From: Symbiodinium natans
Lineage: Eukaryota; Sar; Dinophyceae; Suessiales; Symbiodiniaceae
Length of the DNA: 64,000 nucleotides
Direction: 5' to 3'
Assembly (NCBI GenBank): GCA_905221605.1
Contig: CAJNDS010002460.1
Span: forward strand, 230,124-294,123
The first letter of the stretch is position 1; every line of letters starts with the position of its first letter. The position numbers were made by a program, and so were the translations under genes. Positions 11,436 to 22,596 of the stretch are shown in pieces. The notes under the pieces are model-generated. The model had not been told where the DNA came from and ran no database searches. It was given only the letters and a program-made list of their open reading frames with translations.

Positions 11436-12247
11436 ACAGGTCTTGAGGGTGTAGGGTTTAAGGTTCAGGGTTTAAGGCTTTATTCCGGTTTAGGGTTGAA
11501 ATAGGGGCTAGACCTGTGGGTGTAGGTGCCCTGCTGGTTATAGCCCTAAACCCTTTTTAAGGCACTTAAACTCTGTGATCCCAAAGCCCAAGAATCCCCA
11601 ACCCAAAGCCTATGATCCCCAAACCCTCAACCACGGAGTTTAGGGTTTAGGGTTTAGGGTTTAGGGTTTAATCCGAGCATCAGTTTAATTAATACCCCCA
11701 CATTTAAAGAAATTTTTTTTGGCCGGAAGCCCGTCGGAAGACTACTTTCCATTAGGGTGGATTTCGTATGGGACAAAACCCCCACATTTAAAGGAATTTT
11801 TTTTGGGGGGGTTCAAAAATCTGTCGGCAGGCTTCTTGTTTTGCTTGCGGAGACGCAAAGCTACAGCACCTCAGGGATCTGCAGCCTTTTGTTTTTAATA
11901 GAGAATCAATACAGGGCCATGGTCCAACTATTGCGGAACCCTGCATTCCTTATTGTGGAGGGGGGGGGGGGGGGCCCCCACCAATTAAACAGAAGCTCGG
12001 ATTAGGGTTTAGGGTTTAGGGTTTAGGGTTTAGGGTTTAGGGTTTAGGGTTAGGGTTTAGGGTTGAGGGTTCAGGGTTGAGGGTTTAGGGTTTAGGGTTT
12101 TGGGTTTAGGGATGCCCAAACCCTGATCCACCCCTCACCGCCTCCATCTCATCCAGCGCTCCTTCTGCACTGATACCGTCGAGCCTGCGAGCCCCAAACC
12201 CTCAACCCTAAACCCTAGACTTGACACCCTAAACCCTAAACAATAAA

Positions 12248-12333
12248 CCCGAAACCCGAACCCCGAACCCCGAACCCCGAAACCCCGAAACCCCGAAACC
12301 CCGAAACCCCGAAACCCCGAAACCCCGAAACCC
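12248..12333 (-). repeat. Variant CCCCGAAA array
   Basis: CCCCGAAC/CCCCGAAA units in a row inside a longer CCCTAAA tract (12195-12395). Confidence 0.85.
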
Positions 12334-12506
12334 TAAACCCTAAACCCTAAACCCTAAACCCTAAAACCTAAACCCTAAACCCTAAACCCTAAAACCTACC
12401 AGCAGGTTCCAACAGCCCGCTCAAAAAAAACACTCAGCCCCTAAACCCTAAACCCTAAACCCTAAACCCTAAACCCTAAACCTCCTATTAAGAGGAGCTT
12501 TATGAC

Positions 12507-12578
12507 CCGAATGCCAGGCCTGGGAACCTGCGCCGGTTCCACGCCCAGACGCTGCCACCGCACCTCTGCCGCGAGACT
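12507..12578 (-). CDS. Unassigned exon candidate
   Basis: Acceptor CTAACCCCAAAAG, from the repeat tract; donor ATTCGG/GTCATA; reads SLAAEVRWQRLGVEPAQVPR. Confidence 0.4.
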
Positions 12579-13602
12579 CTTTTGGGGTTAGGGTTTAGGG
12601 TTCAGGGTTCAGGGTTTAGGGTTTGGGGTTTGGGGTTTAGGGTTTAGGGGGTTTGTGCAAAGTGTAGAGTTTAAAGTTTGGGATTTAGGGTTTGTATAGA
12701 GTGTAAAGTTTAGGGTTTAAAGTTTTGGGTTTCGAGGTTAGAAGTTTGGGTTTAGTTGGGTTTTCGAGCTTAGGGTTGTTTGTATAGTGGTAAGCTCCCT
12801 GGCAAAGAGAAGCCTCAAATCACATCCTTAGTTGCTGAGCACATAAGCCCGCCATAAGCCCCACAAAAGTGTACACTTTCAGTTCTATAGGGGATGATTG
12901 TATGGGGGGGGGGGTGTCAAGGGGGGGTCCTGGGGAGGGTTTAGGGTTTAGGGTTTAGGGTTAGGGTTTGGGTTTAGGGTTCTGGTTGTGGTATAGGGGG
13001 TTCGTTTGTTTAGGTTTAAGCGCTCGAAGCCTAGTGTTTGGGGTTTTGGGGGCTTTAAGGCTTGCAACCTATTGAATCGAATGGCTCAACTGTCGGAACT
13101 TCCCCGAAACCCCAACCCTAAACCCAAAACCCTAAAGCTAATGGGGCTTGTAGTTCCAAGAGCAACCTGGGCATGAAAATTAGAGGTTACCCTCGAGTTT
13201 ATGGTGGAACTGAACCCAGAAACAAAGAGACGAAGGGGCCAAACTTAGGGGTTCAGGGTTTAGGGTTGAGGGGGTTTAGGGTTTAGGTTTTAGGGTCTAG
13301 GGTTTGGGGTTCGGGGTTTGGTGTTTCGGGCTTAATAACAAGGGTTTGAGAGTTCTGAGCAAGTTTCCCCACTCCTCACCTGGACATCGTCCTCCTCCTG
13401 AAACCCTAGACCCTCGACCCTCGACCCTAACCCTAAACCCTAAGCCCCCACCTGGAGATGGTCGTCCTCTGCGTCCTCCGCCTGCGGAGCGGAGGACGTC
13501 CTTGGCACATGAGGGTTCGTCGATGGATCCAGGGGGGAGGGGGCTTAGGGTTTAGGGTTTGGGGTTTAGGGTTTAGGGTTTAGGGGTTTGCCAACCGCAC
13601 AA

Positions 13603-13761
13603 CGTTCCCACAATGGACGTCGAGACAAAGACTCTCCTAGCGAACGCGCAGTGAGGAGCAACAAAAAGCAAAGGCTGCATGTGTTCTGCTCGCATCAGCC
13701 CAGGCGTTCCCACAATGGACGTCGAGACACAGACTCTACAAGCGAACGTGCGCTGAGGAGC
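13603..13761 (+). repeat. Duplicated 57-bp segment
   Basis: CGTTCCCACAATGGACGTCG starts both copies (13603 and 13705); the copies end at TGAGGAGC and differ at a handful of positions, with 45 bp between them. The short plus-strand frame across both is probably chance. Confidence 0.75.
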
Positions 13762-13789
13762 CTCACCATATTATAAGACCCCTCACAAA

Positions 13790-13880
13790 AGGTAGAAACT
13801 AAGTTCCAAAACAAAAACACTTTCGGTCGAAACTTTCGGTCAAACAATTTTGGGACCCAAAACCTATACAATTTCGATAA
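13790..13880 (+). repeat. Dispersed sequence shared with 59450-59530
   Basis: Both sites carry a TTTCG(G)TTCGAAAC-like stretch followed by GGGACCCAAA(A)CCTATRCAA and then CCCTAAA repeats. Possibly one more small element family. Confidence 0.4.
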
Positions 13881-14013
13881 ACCCTAACCCTAAACCCTAA
13901 ACCCTAAACCCTGAACCCTAAACCCTTAACCCTAAATCCTAAACCCTAAACCTAAACCCTAAACCCTAAACCCGAAACCCTAAAGCCACGGTGTTGGATC
14001 CCGTGCCCTTCAC

Positions 14014-14066
14014 TGCAGGCAAGGCGCGGGCTGCCCGCTTCGTCCAATCCATCAAAATCGAACATC
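14014..14066 (-). CDS. Exon candidate with EF-hand-like acidic motif
   Basis: Acceptor CGGGGCTTAG, donor TGCA/GTGAAG. Reads MFDFDGLDEAGSPRLAC; F-D-F-D-G-L-D resembles the start of an EF-hand calcium-binding loop, although the loop is cut by the exon end. Confidence 0.4.
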
Positions 14067-15548
14067 CTAAGCCCCGAAGACCCAGAAGCTGCGGTGAGAC
14101 GTCTACACCCTACATGAGTTGTTAGGGTTGAGGGTTGAGGGTTGAGGGTTTAGGGTTTAGGGTTGAGGGTTGAGGGTTGAGGGTTTAGGGTTTAGGGTTT
14201 AGGGTTTAGGGTTTAGGCTTCGGCTTCTGCTTTTTGTGAGGTCAGGTCAGAGGCTCTTTGGCTTGTTTAGGGTTTAGGGTTTGGGGTTTGGGGTTTGGGG
14301 TTTGGGGTTTACGGTTTGGGGTTTAGGGCTCAAGGCGCTATAGAACAGGTACCCTAAACCCCAAACCCCAAACCCTAAACCCCAAACCCTAAACCCTAAA
14401 CCCTAAACCCCTAAACCCAAAACCCTAAGCCCATGAAAGGAATCAACTACAGCTGTGGAGCACACGGCTTGCAGCACCAGCGATGAACACGCCACAGCTA
14501 CGCCAAAAGCTAGTGTTCTTAGGGTTTAGGGCTTAGGGCTTAGGGTTTAGGGTTTAGGGTTTAGGGTTTAGGGTAACGCGAGTCAGCAGAACCAAAACGG
14601 ACGACGCACAAGGTGTGCCAGGATGCGCAAAGACAATCGGAATTCCTAAACCCGAAACCCGAAACCCGAAACCCTAAACCCTAAAGCCTAAACCCTAAAC
14701 CCTAAACCCAAACCCCGACTTGTTCCTGTTTCCCAGGAGGAACTTTAGACTCTGGATGGCAGGCGCTTTGATTTGAAACCCGGAACCCTGGATCCTACAC
14801 GGAGGGCTAAGAATGGCTCACGGCATACAGGTCTGGTTTAGGGTTTCGGGTTTAGGGCTTCGGGTTTAGGGTTTCGGGGTTTTGGGTTTAGGGATTCCGG
14901 GCTTAAGGTTTAGGGGGGGTTCTAGAGCTCTGGGGTTTCTGTTGCGACAGGTCACGGTAGTGGCCAGAAGGTGTAGAGCATACCATGGAGTGACGCAGAG
15001 CCCCTGCGAAACACTTGCCTTGCGTATGGGTATCTTCCTAGACCGGAAGCCCTAAACCCCAAACCCGATATTCCCCAGAATCCCCCTAAACCCCAAACCC
15101 TACACCCTAAACCCTAAATCCTAAACCCTAAATCCTAAACCCTAAATCCTAAACCCTAAATCCTAAACCCTAAACCCCCTTCTGTAGGGTACAATGTCGC
15201 TCTAGATCAGGGGCTGAGTTCGCAGGAGTCCGGCCTGCTCCTGGCAGGCTGCCACCGTGGGGCCTGGGTTTAGGGTTTAGGGTTTAGGGTTTAGGGTTTA
15301 GGGTTTAGGGTTTAGGGTTTAGGGTTTAAGGTGCAAGGTTTAGGGTTTAGGGTTTAGGGTTTAGGGTTAAGGGCTTAGGGTTGGGGCTTTTTCATATTTG
15401 CGGCTGCCCTGGAAACTGGTTTACGCTGTTGGGTTGTCGTCACTTTCCGGGTTTTGGGGTTCAAGGCATTCAGGGTTTACGGGTTCGGGGCCTGGGGGGA
15501 TTGACAAAGCCCTAGAAACATGAACTTCCTGTGGGTTGTATGGGGTTA

Positions 15549-15662
15549 GTTGGGATGTTCCCCGTATGCTGACAGTCCCGAAGGTCCTGAATAGAAACCA
15601 TAGTACCCCCCTGTTAACATCCCTATGCATAGACTGTTAGTCTAAGGGGAAGCATCCCAACC
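15549..15662. mobile_element. Family F element, complete copy
   Basis: GTTGGGATGTTCCCC and GGGGAAGCATCCCAAC are inverted copies; about 114 bp with ACAGTCC/GACTGTT inner arms. Confidence 0.55.
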
Positions 15663-16096
15663 CCACGCCCTAAGCCCCTAACCCTAAACCCTAAACCCTA
15701 AACCCTAAACCCTAAACCCTACACTCTAAACCAGTGGCCAACACACAGGGCTCCAAAAGGGGTACCCTTTTCCCAAGTTGTATGGGGTTATGTAAGTCTT
15801 CGGGCGCATAGAAGCTAAACAAGTCCGTTCCAAAACAGTTGCAGCCGTGCTGGCAGCTCCACCCCCAACCCTAAACCCCCCATTTCCACATGTTTCGGCT
15901 AGGCTGCGTTGGAGGACTTTGAGATAGTGGAGGGTTGATCAGGGTTTAGGGTTTAGGGCTTGCGGTTTAGGGTTTATGGCTTAAGTCGAACCGGACCCTG
16001 GGATCAGCCCCATGTGAAGGATCCTCATTTGCAAGCCTTCAACGAACAGCGTATCCTGCGGATGCAGCTAGACGGCCAGCTTCCTAGGCAGGCTAG

Positions 16097-16235
16097 CTAG
16101 GACGCAGAATTGGCCCTTCTTCCCTTTTTTTTTTTTTTTTTTTTTTTGGGGGGGGGGGGGGTTCAGGTTCTCTTCTAACCCCATTTAAACCAAAACGTGC
16201 ACCGTGCTCGTTCCTAAGTTACTCCCTGGGTCTAG
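16097..16235 (-). mobile_element. Family A element, reverse orientation, with T and G runs
   Basis: Begins CTAGGACGCAGAATTGGCCC and ends ACTCCCTGGGTCTAG, the reverse complement of the family. The inner A-rich segment has become a run of about 23 T followed by about 14 G. Confidence 0.6.
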
Positions 16236-17387
16236 CTAGATGTCACCTGAGTCACCAGCGCATGGAACCACCAGGGTTCAGGGTTTACGGTTTCTTGGGC
16301 TGATGGCTTGCTTTTGGTGGGGCCCGTTGCGCAGGGCATCGTTTTTGTTGGGGGCGGGCCGGGGGAGGGGGGTGTCTTCAAGGTTGGATGTCCTGAAGAC
16401 CCCGCAAGTGACAAGTCCTCACCCGCATCCAGAGGATTGTGTACTGTTGGCCCTAAACCTTAAACCCTAAACTCAAACCCCGCGCCTCAGGGTTTAGGGT
16501 TTAGGGTTTAGGGTTTAGGGTTTAGGGTTTAGGGTTTAGGGCCGCAAGCCTTGAGCCCCTAAAGCCCTGAGGTTCTGGCAGCTGCTGGCCCAAAAACGCT
16601 CCAGGCCTTACGTTTTAGGGTTTAGGGTTTAGGGTTTAGGGTTTAGGGTTTAGGGTTTAGGGTTTAGGGTTAGGGGAGGGAACATGCTTTGCAGGTTTTG
16701 GGGTGTAGGGCTTTTGGGTTTAGGGTGTAGGGTTTGGGATTTAGGGCTTTTGGGATGTTGAGAAGTGGTTCTAGGTTTCCCTAGGCTAAACCCTAAACCC
16801 TAAACCCTGAGAAAGTTAGGGTTTAGGGCTTAGGGCTTAGGGCTTCGGGTTTAGGGTTTAGGGTTTAGGGTTTCAAGAGTGTAGGGCTTCGGGCGAAGCT
16901 TCGGGCTTCGAACGGCAAAAACCAATTGGGTTTAGAGCTTCGTGTTTCAGACTTCCACCTAGGCCCAAAGATCGCAAGGCCCAACACCCCCAAAACTATA
17001 AAGGCCGAATAAAGGCCAGAAACGCGAAGTTGCAAGCTATAAAGGCATGAAGCCCTATAAAGGCATGAAACCCCCGCAAAAAAAAAAGAAACGAAACCAC
17101 CCTAAAAGCCAAAACCCCTGAAGACTAGAAATCTCGCGCCCGCATCTGAAGCCTAGGATTTCAGGGTTTTAGAGTTCAGGGTTTAGGGTTTAGGGTAAGG
17201 GTTTGGGGTTTAGGCTAAGGGTTCAGGGTTCAGGGTTCAGGGTTCAGGGCTCAGGGTTTAGGGTTTAGGGTTTAGGGTTTAGGGTTTAGGGTTTAGGGTT
17301 TAGGGTTTAGGGTTTAGGGTTTAGGGTTTAGGGTTTAGGGTTTAGGGCTTCCGTTCAGGGTGTTGCGGCTCTGCTGAGCATCCCAAC

Positions 17388-17434
17388 CCGGGTGTGATCT
17401 TCGCCATGAGCGAGAGAGGGTTCAGCTCTTTGTC
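17388..17434 (-). CDS. Unassigned exon candidate
   Basis: Acceptor AAATCTGCATGCAG, donor CCCGG/GTTGGG; reads DKELNPLSLMAKITP. Confidence 0.4.
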
Positions 17435-17847
17435 CTGCATGCAGATTTTGGGATGGGCAGTTTAGGGTTTAGGGTTTAGGGTTTAGCACAGGATACTCAG
17501 CGCCAGTTCGAGGGACGAAAGTGGGACCTACTGCAAACCGAAACCCCGCACCTCCCACAACACTACCGAATGTCAAAGTGCTGACGCTGGACAGACAGCC
17601 GAGCTCTCAGACGATGGTCGAGTCTACTTTACATGCTTGCAAGGCCTGGGAAACCTGCACGAACTGTCTCCGGACCATAACCCCCTCAACCCCTCAACCC
17701 CTCAACCCACCCTAAACCCTAAACCCGTAAACCCCTGAACCTCATCCAACATTTTCGGTTCTTCCCTGCCCTAGTAGGAAACCCGAAGTACGGGCCTTTC
17801 AGTTGGGTCCCCTGTGAATATAACCCTACACACACTATACACCCCTT

Positions 17848-18196
17848 TAAACCAGGGTAAGAGACCCTAAACCCTAAACCCTACACCCTACACCCTAAAC
17901 CCTAAACCCTAAACCCAAAACCCTAAACCCTAAACCCTAAACCATACTAAAAGCCTACCTTAGACCTAGAGGACCTACGGGCTCCCGTCCTGCAGGCTCA
18001 TGAAAGGTGCAATCGCCTCCCCGACATCCTCGCGCAGCAAGGGTTTGGGGGTTTAGGGGGTTTCGGGGGTTGGGGTTTAGGGTTTAGGGTTTAGGGTTTA
18101 GGGTTTAGGGTTTAGGGTTTAGGGTTTAGGGTTTAGGGTTTAGGGTTTAGGGTTTAGGGTTTAGGGTTTAGGGTCTCTTACCCTGGTTTAAGGGGG
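17848..18196. repeat. Inverted repeat enclosing both repeat orientations
   Basis: AACCAGGGTAAGAGACCCTA (17861-17880) recurs inverted as TAGGGTCTCTTACCCTGGTT (near 18170-18189). Each arm continues into telomere-type repeats, CCCTAAA on the left and TTTAGGG on the right, so the whole 350 bp can fold back. Confidence 0.6.
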
Positions 18197-18649
18197 TTAG
18201 AGCGGCTTGGGGTTTGACGTTTAGGGTTTGGGGTTTAGGGTGTAGGGTTTAGGCTTTCACGTAGGCCCTGCCGAACCTCGAGCTGAACGTCTTGAGGGGG
18301 TCATGGTGTGGGGCAGATGGTGGAAAAGCCCAAGAAGCAAACGGTTTAGGGTTTAGGGTCCAGGGTTCAAGGTTTAGGGTTTAGGGTTTATAGGGCTTAG
18401 AGTTTAGGGTTTAAGGTCTAGGGTGGGACTTGCTTGGCTTGTGGTGAATCGTGGGTTTAGGGCCTTTCAGAATTGAGTTTAGGGTTTAGGGTTTAGGGGG
18501 TTCTGAGCTGCAAACACAAAATGCGACTTCATAGGCACCTGACCCCAGCACGCCGTGCACCTCCCCTCCCTGAGACGGGCTACCGTCGGTGAACATGCCT
18601 GAGTGAGTCGTGGCTTAGGTGTTGTAGGGTTCAAGAGGGAGTTTATAGG

Positions 18650-18760
18650 CTTGGTAGCCCAATAACCATACTTAACAAGGGCACCCCTTTTGGGGTTGGT
18701 TATGTTGGAAGGGAGCCTGGAACCCCAAAAGAGGGAAAAGGGCACCACTGGGCCACCAAG
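18650..18760. mobile_element. Family H small inverted-repeat element
   Basis: 111 bp with ends CTTGGTAGCCCAATAACC and CACTGGGCCACCAAG (inverted). Core AACAAGGGCACCCCTTTTGG recurs at 53985 and 59970. Confidence 0.6.
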
Positions 18761-18850
18761 TAGGGTCTGTGGTATGGAGAACACACAGTCGCCAAGAGGC
18801 CACCCAAGTGGTAGCAACCGGGAACAGGCTTGAATTGACAGAGACGAAAG

Positions 18851-18881
<31 letters not shown>

Positions 18882-19933
18882 AAAAAAAAAAGAACAACAT
18901 CAGAAAGAAACAAGAACACCCAGTGCTCGCAAGCTCTGTACCCGCGGACCTTTTGGCCCAAGAAATCCTAAGCCCTGGCCCGCGCCCCCAAGATGTACCC
19001 TAAACCCTAAGCCCTAAACGCTAAAAGCACAACCCCACAATGTGACAACGTGGGCCTTGCCCAACTTCGGCTCGTAGCTCCTCAGCCGAAGCCAAGCCAC
19101 GGGGTAGGTGTTTAGGTTCATTTATAGGGTCTAGGGTTTGGGGTTTAGGGATTAGGGGTTGTTTCGGGTTTTGCCTTAGGGTACGCCATGGGATTCAGAA
19201 AGAGTCGGGACAAAACCATTTCAGCATGCAAAGGGGGATCTCGGAGAATTAGGAGTTGCCCACCCCTAAAACCCGTAAACCCGAAACCTTAAAACACGAC
19301 TACGCTCACTGGGAGCTTCCTGGCCCAGAGGGTTTAGGGTTTAGGGTATAGGGTTTAGGGTTTAGAGTTTAGTGCTTAGGCTAAGGAGCACGGTGGAGAA
19401 ACATCCTTGGTTGTTTCGGGTTTACAGAAACAAGGGGTTTTCGGGGCTTCGAGGAACCCAGCAAAGAAACATGCACCTCAACAAGTGGACTATTCAAATT
19501 GTGACCTTAAAGATAAGAAGCCGCCCGTGATGGAAGGTGTAAACTATCACCCCTGCTAGTTGCAGGGTTTGGGGTTGCAGGCTATATTTCTAAGGAGAGT
19601 CCATAATATACAAAACCCAGGGGTACCACAAACCCTAAACCCTCCTAAACCCGAAACCCTAGCCCCTAAACCCCAAACCCATACTAGAGTACACAACACA
19701 TATCAGTCGCAACTGTTCTCCAGGGGCGGCACCCAGGAGCGACGATGTCACTGGTGCTGGTACTCAACTTGAGGTACTCATCCGTCCTTGTAGGGTTTAG
19801 GGTTTGGGGTTTAGGGTTTAGGGTTTAGGGTTTAGGGTTTAGGGTTTGGGGTTTGGGGTTAGGGCTCAGGGTTCAGGGTTTAGGCTGCAGCCGTCCTTCC
19901 CCCAGCCGGTTTTAAGCCTTGTAGACTTTACAC

Positions 19934-20090
19934 ACGATCCTGAAACCTAAACTCAACAGACTCGAAACCTCTGCACTTACTACTAGACTTGACCCCCATG
20001 GGCACGCAGTAACGATCCTGAAACCTAAACTCAACAGACTCGAAACCTCTGCACTTACTACTAGACTTGACCCCCATGGGCACGCAGTAA
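19934..20090 (+). repeat. Exact 78-bp tandem duplication
   Basis: Two identical units starting ACGATCCTGAAACC and ending CACGCAGTA, with no difference between them. Directly followed by a G-rich tract. Confidence 0.9.
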
Positions 20091-20097
20091 GTGCCCC

Positions 20098-20238
20098 CGT
20101 GGGGGGGGGGGGGAGGGGGGGGAGGGGGGGAGGGGGGGGGAGGGGGGGGAGGGGGGGGGAGGGGGGGGCGGGCGGCGGGCGTGGGGGGAGGGGGGGGGGG
20201 AGGGGGGGAGGGGGGGGGGGGAGGGGGCGGGGAGTTTT
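20098..20238 (+). repeat. G-run tract
   Basis: Runs of 7-14 G separated by single A, C or T. Gly-rich frames across it are artefacts. Run lengths are likely unreliable in the assembly. Confidence 0.9.
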
Positions 20239-20376
20239 CTGGGGCTGGGGGTTTAGGGTTTAGGGTTACGATTTAGGGTTCAGGGTTTAGGGTTTAGGGG
20301 CTGCAACGGGAGGTTGAGGGCTCTTGGGAAGCAGCTCCCCTCAGTTTAGGCTTTAAGGCTTAATCCCTAAACCCTA

Positions 20377-20484
20377 CTTGGTAACCCAGCAGGCATCTCA
20401 GACTAATTCTTGTGGTTGGCTAATTTGCAAGGGAACCTTGAACCCCCCCTAAAAAAGGGCAAAGGGAACCACTGCGCTACCTAA
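20377..20484. mobile_element. Family H element, diverged
   Basis: CTTGGTAACCCAGC left end, GGTTGGCTAATTTGCAAGGG core and CACTGCGCTACC right end. Confidence 0.45.
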
Positions 20485-20567
20485 ACACTAACCCTAAAGC
20501 CTAAACCCTAAACCCTTAGTCCTTAACCCTAAACCCTTAACGCCTCAATTACCCTCAACAGACAGAG

Positions 20568-20605
20568 CTCCTCCTCTCGGCACGGGACGCATTGATTGCC
20601 ATGAC
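20568..20605 (-). CDS. Possible short exon
   Basis: Reads VMAINASRAERRS between acceptor CCAAGCCAG and donor GCTCT/GTCTGT. Confidence 0.25.
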
Positions 20606-20805
20606 CTGGCTTGGACAACTTCAGAACCCTAAACCCCAAACCCCGAACTCCAAACCCAAAACCCTAAACCCTACCCTAAACCCCAAACCCAAAACCCTAA
20701 ACCCTATACCCTAAACCCCAAACCCAAAACCCTAAACCCTCAGTGTGTTTTCAAGGGCTTAGGGTGTAGGCCGCATCAACTGCTGCGCGGGCCCATACGG
20801 TTCAC

Positions 20806-20846
20806 AGCGGCTCACGCTTCGCCATCCAGGCTTTCCCATTTGAGGA
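20806..20846 (-). CDS. Possible short exon
   Basis: Reads SSNGKAWMAKREP between CACCGAG and CGCT/GTGAAC. The plus strand also shows GTGAGG at 20850, so orientation is not certain. Confidence 0.3.
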
Positions 20847-21344
20847 CTCGGTGAGGGTTTAGGGTTTAGGGTTTAGGGTTTAGGGTTTAGGGTTTAGGGT
20901 TTAGGGTTTAGGGTTTAGGGTTTAGGGTTTAGGGTTTAGGGTTTAGGGTTTAGGGTTTAGGGTTTAGGGCTAATCCATAAACTTATAAACCCTAAGCCCC
21001 ATGCCTGTGACCTTGAATCTGTCTGGTTCTGCAGGCCCCGACCCGAAACTCTAAAGACTGCTAGGAAGAAAGGGTATCAAAACATCACTCCAACCACATC
21101 CGATGTCGAAACCCCAAACTTACACCAACACAAGCACCCCAAAAGCACAATCAGATCATCTCAACATACCAACGCAAAAAAACATCAAACGCATGACAAG
21201 GTCTCGACACTCGAACCTGGCCCTACAGCAATTGCGCATTGCTTGTTGCTCTCCCTAAACCCTAAACACTAAACCCTAAACCCTAAACCCTAAACCTGGG
21301 CTGTTCTCGAGGCCTCTGTGCAGTGCCTGCGCCCCTCCGCCTAC

Positions 21345-21380
21345 TCCCAGAAATTGTGTCAGGGCTGTGTCTCGGCAGCC
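21345..21380 (-). CDS. Possible 12-codon micro-exon
   Basis: Pyrimidine-rich acceptor TGGACCCCCTCCCAAATAG and donor GGGA/GTAGGC bracket GCRDTALTQFLG. Confidence 0.3.
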
Positions 21381-21534
21381 CTATTTGGGAGGGGGTCCAG
21401 GGCAGTCAACCCTAAACCCTAAACACTAAACCCTAAACCCTAAACCCTACACCCTAAACCCTAAACCTGGGCTGTTCTCAAGGACATTTACGTAGTTTCT
21501 GTTGCAAAAGGGAGAGTTTGCACGGGATTCTTGC

Positions 21535-21604
21535 AATCATGGTGAAACCATAGGATGCGGTCACCATCGGAATGGCTCTTGACCCCATGGAATTGGCAGG
21601 ATTT
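21535..21604 (-). CDS. Unassigned exon candidate
   Basis: Acceptor AAGGACCTCAG, donor ATT/GCAAGA, the typical GC-AG donor. Reads NSMGSRAIPMVTASYGFTMI, mildly hydrophobic. Confidence 0.4.
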
Positions 21605-22278
21605 CTGAGGTCCTTAGGGTTTAGGGTTTAGGGTTTAGGGTTTAGGGTTTAGGGTTTAGGGTTTAGGGTTTGCCGCGGAAATTGTGATCCTTGAAGCGGT
21701 GAAAAGCCCTAAGGCTTCTGAATTCTACGGATTTAGGGTTTAGGGCTTGCTCCCAAGCACTCAGTGAGCAAAACCGAACATCCCTAATTCCTAAACCCTA
21801 CACCCTAAGCCCTAAGCCCGGTACCTCGTGGTTGGGTGTTTGGGCTTTGTTCGAGCTGTTTATCCGGGACGGCCGTGTGATAAAAACACGCCACCATATC
21901 AACCCTAACCCTAATTAGACGGTTTAGGGTTTAGGGTTAGGGTTTAGGGTTTAGGGTTTCGGGTTTAGGCTGAGCTTCGATTTTCGGCTGGACTACCGGC
22001 ATTGTTTAAGGCCACAACTGCTTGACAAGTGGCCTTGAGGCAGCTGTAGAAAGAAGAACCAGCCAGCCTGTTGGGACTTTCGGAGTAGCATATACCCTAA
22101 ACCCCAAACCCTAAACCCTACCTTAAAGAACTTAGTAACTCCGCGACATGCCACTACTCCCAAAGGCTGCTTCTTGATTCTCAGTCGTGGAAGAGGGGCC
22201 TCGAAACGTGAAGAGCATCTCGTTGCAAGTGCAACAACTTTTGATGAACAAGTTGTACCTGGACAGGGAAAATCCGAG

Positions 22279-22404
22279 GCACCAGCGGTCGCCGGTGCCC
22301 AAGATGGAGCTTTCTCAACTTAATTATCAAAAAAAGGGTGGAGCTGCGCCCCTCATTTGAAGCCAGAAAGCTCTCTTGCTGATTTCACCGGTGTCACCGG
22401 CTGC
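22279..22404. mobile_element. Single palindromic element, 126 bp
   Basis: GCACCAGCGGTCGCCGGTG at the left and CACCGGTGTCACCGGCTGC at the right are imperfect inverted repeats; GAGCTTTCT and AGAAAGCTC form an inner pair. No second copy seen. Confidence 0.4.
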
Positions 22405-22437
22405 ATGGAGAGGGGGTTGGGGTGCCCCTAAACCCGA

Positions 22438-22596
22438 ACTAGGAATAGAACGGTGGTTGAAAAGGGGTTACAAGAGAACCTATGGTCTACTCTGGGGCCT
22501 AGTTACCCTAAACCCTAAACCCTAAACCCTAAACCCTAAACCCTAAACCCTAAACCCCGAAAGAAGGGGAATAAGGGCCTACTCTGGGTCCTATAG
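22438..22596 (+). mobile_element. Family A element interrupted by a CCCTAAA tract
   Basis: Element sequence to GGTCTACTCTGGGGCCTAG (22484-22502), then CCCTAAA repeats (22506-22557), then the element end again: GGGCCTACTCTGGGTCCTA (22575-22593). Confidence 0.5.

Larger units (their letters stand above)
11436..16096. repeat. Telomere-repeat mosaic, 11.4-16.1 kb
   Basis: TTTAGGG tracts at 12004-12110, 12585-12650, 12940-12985, 13255-13300, 14122-14215, 14520-14575 and 15266-15375; CCCTAAA tracts at 12195-12395, 12437-12483, 13880-13985, 14350-14430, 14647-14715 and 15080-15178 (many CCTAAAT); TTTGGGG at 14278-14330. A duplicated pair AAACCCCCACATTTAAAG(A/G) AATTTTTTT lies at about 11693 and 11777. 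No other gene seen. Confidence 0.85.
16236..18649. repeat. Telomere-repeat mosaic, 16.2-18.6 kb
   Basis: TTTAGGG tracts at 16490-16540, 16615-16675, 16815-16875, 17180-17350 (about 22 units with TTCAGGG variants), 18070-18175 and 18340-18400; CCCTAAA at 17866-17945. 16880-17160 is GC-poor unique DNA. The 17521-17715 plus frame has no supporting signal. Confidence 0.85.

Noticed and set aside
18479-18961. 160-codon minus-strand frame
   Set aside because: Runs through a family H element and through C and A homopolymers (Phe and Gly runs).
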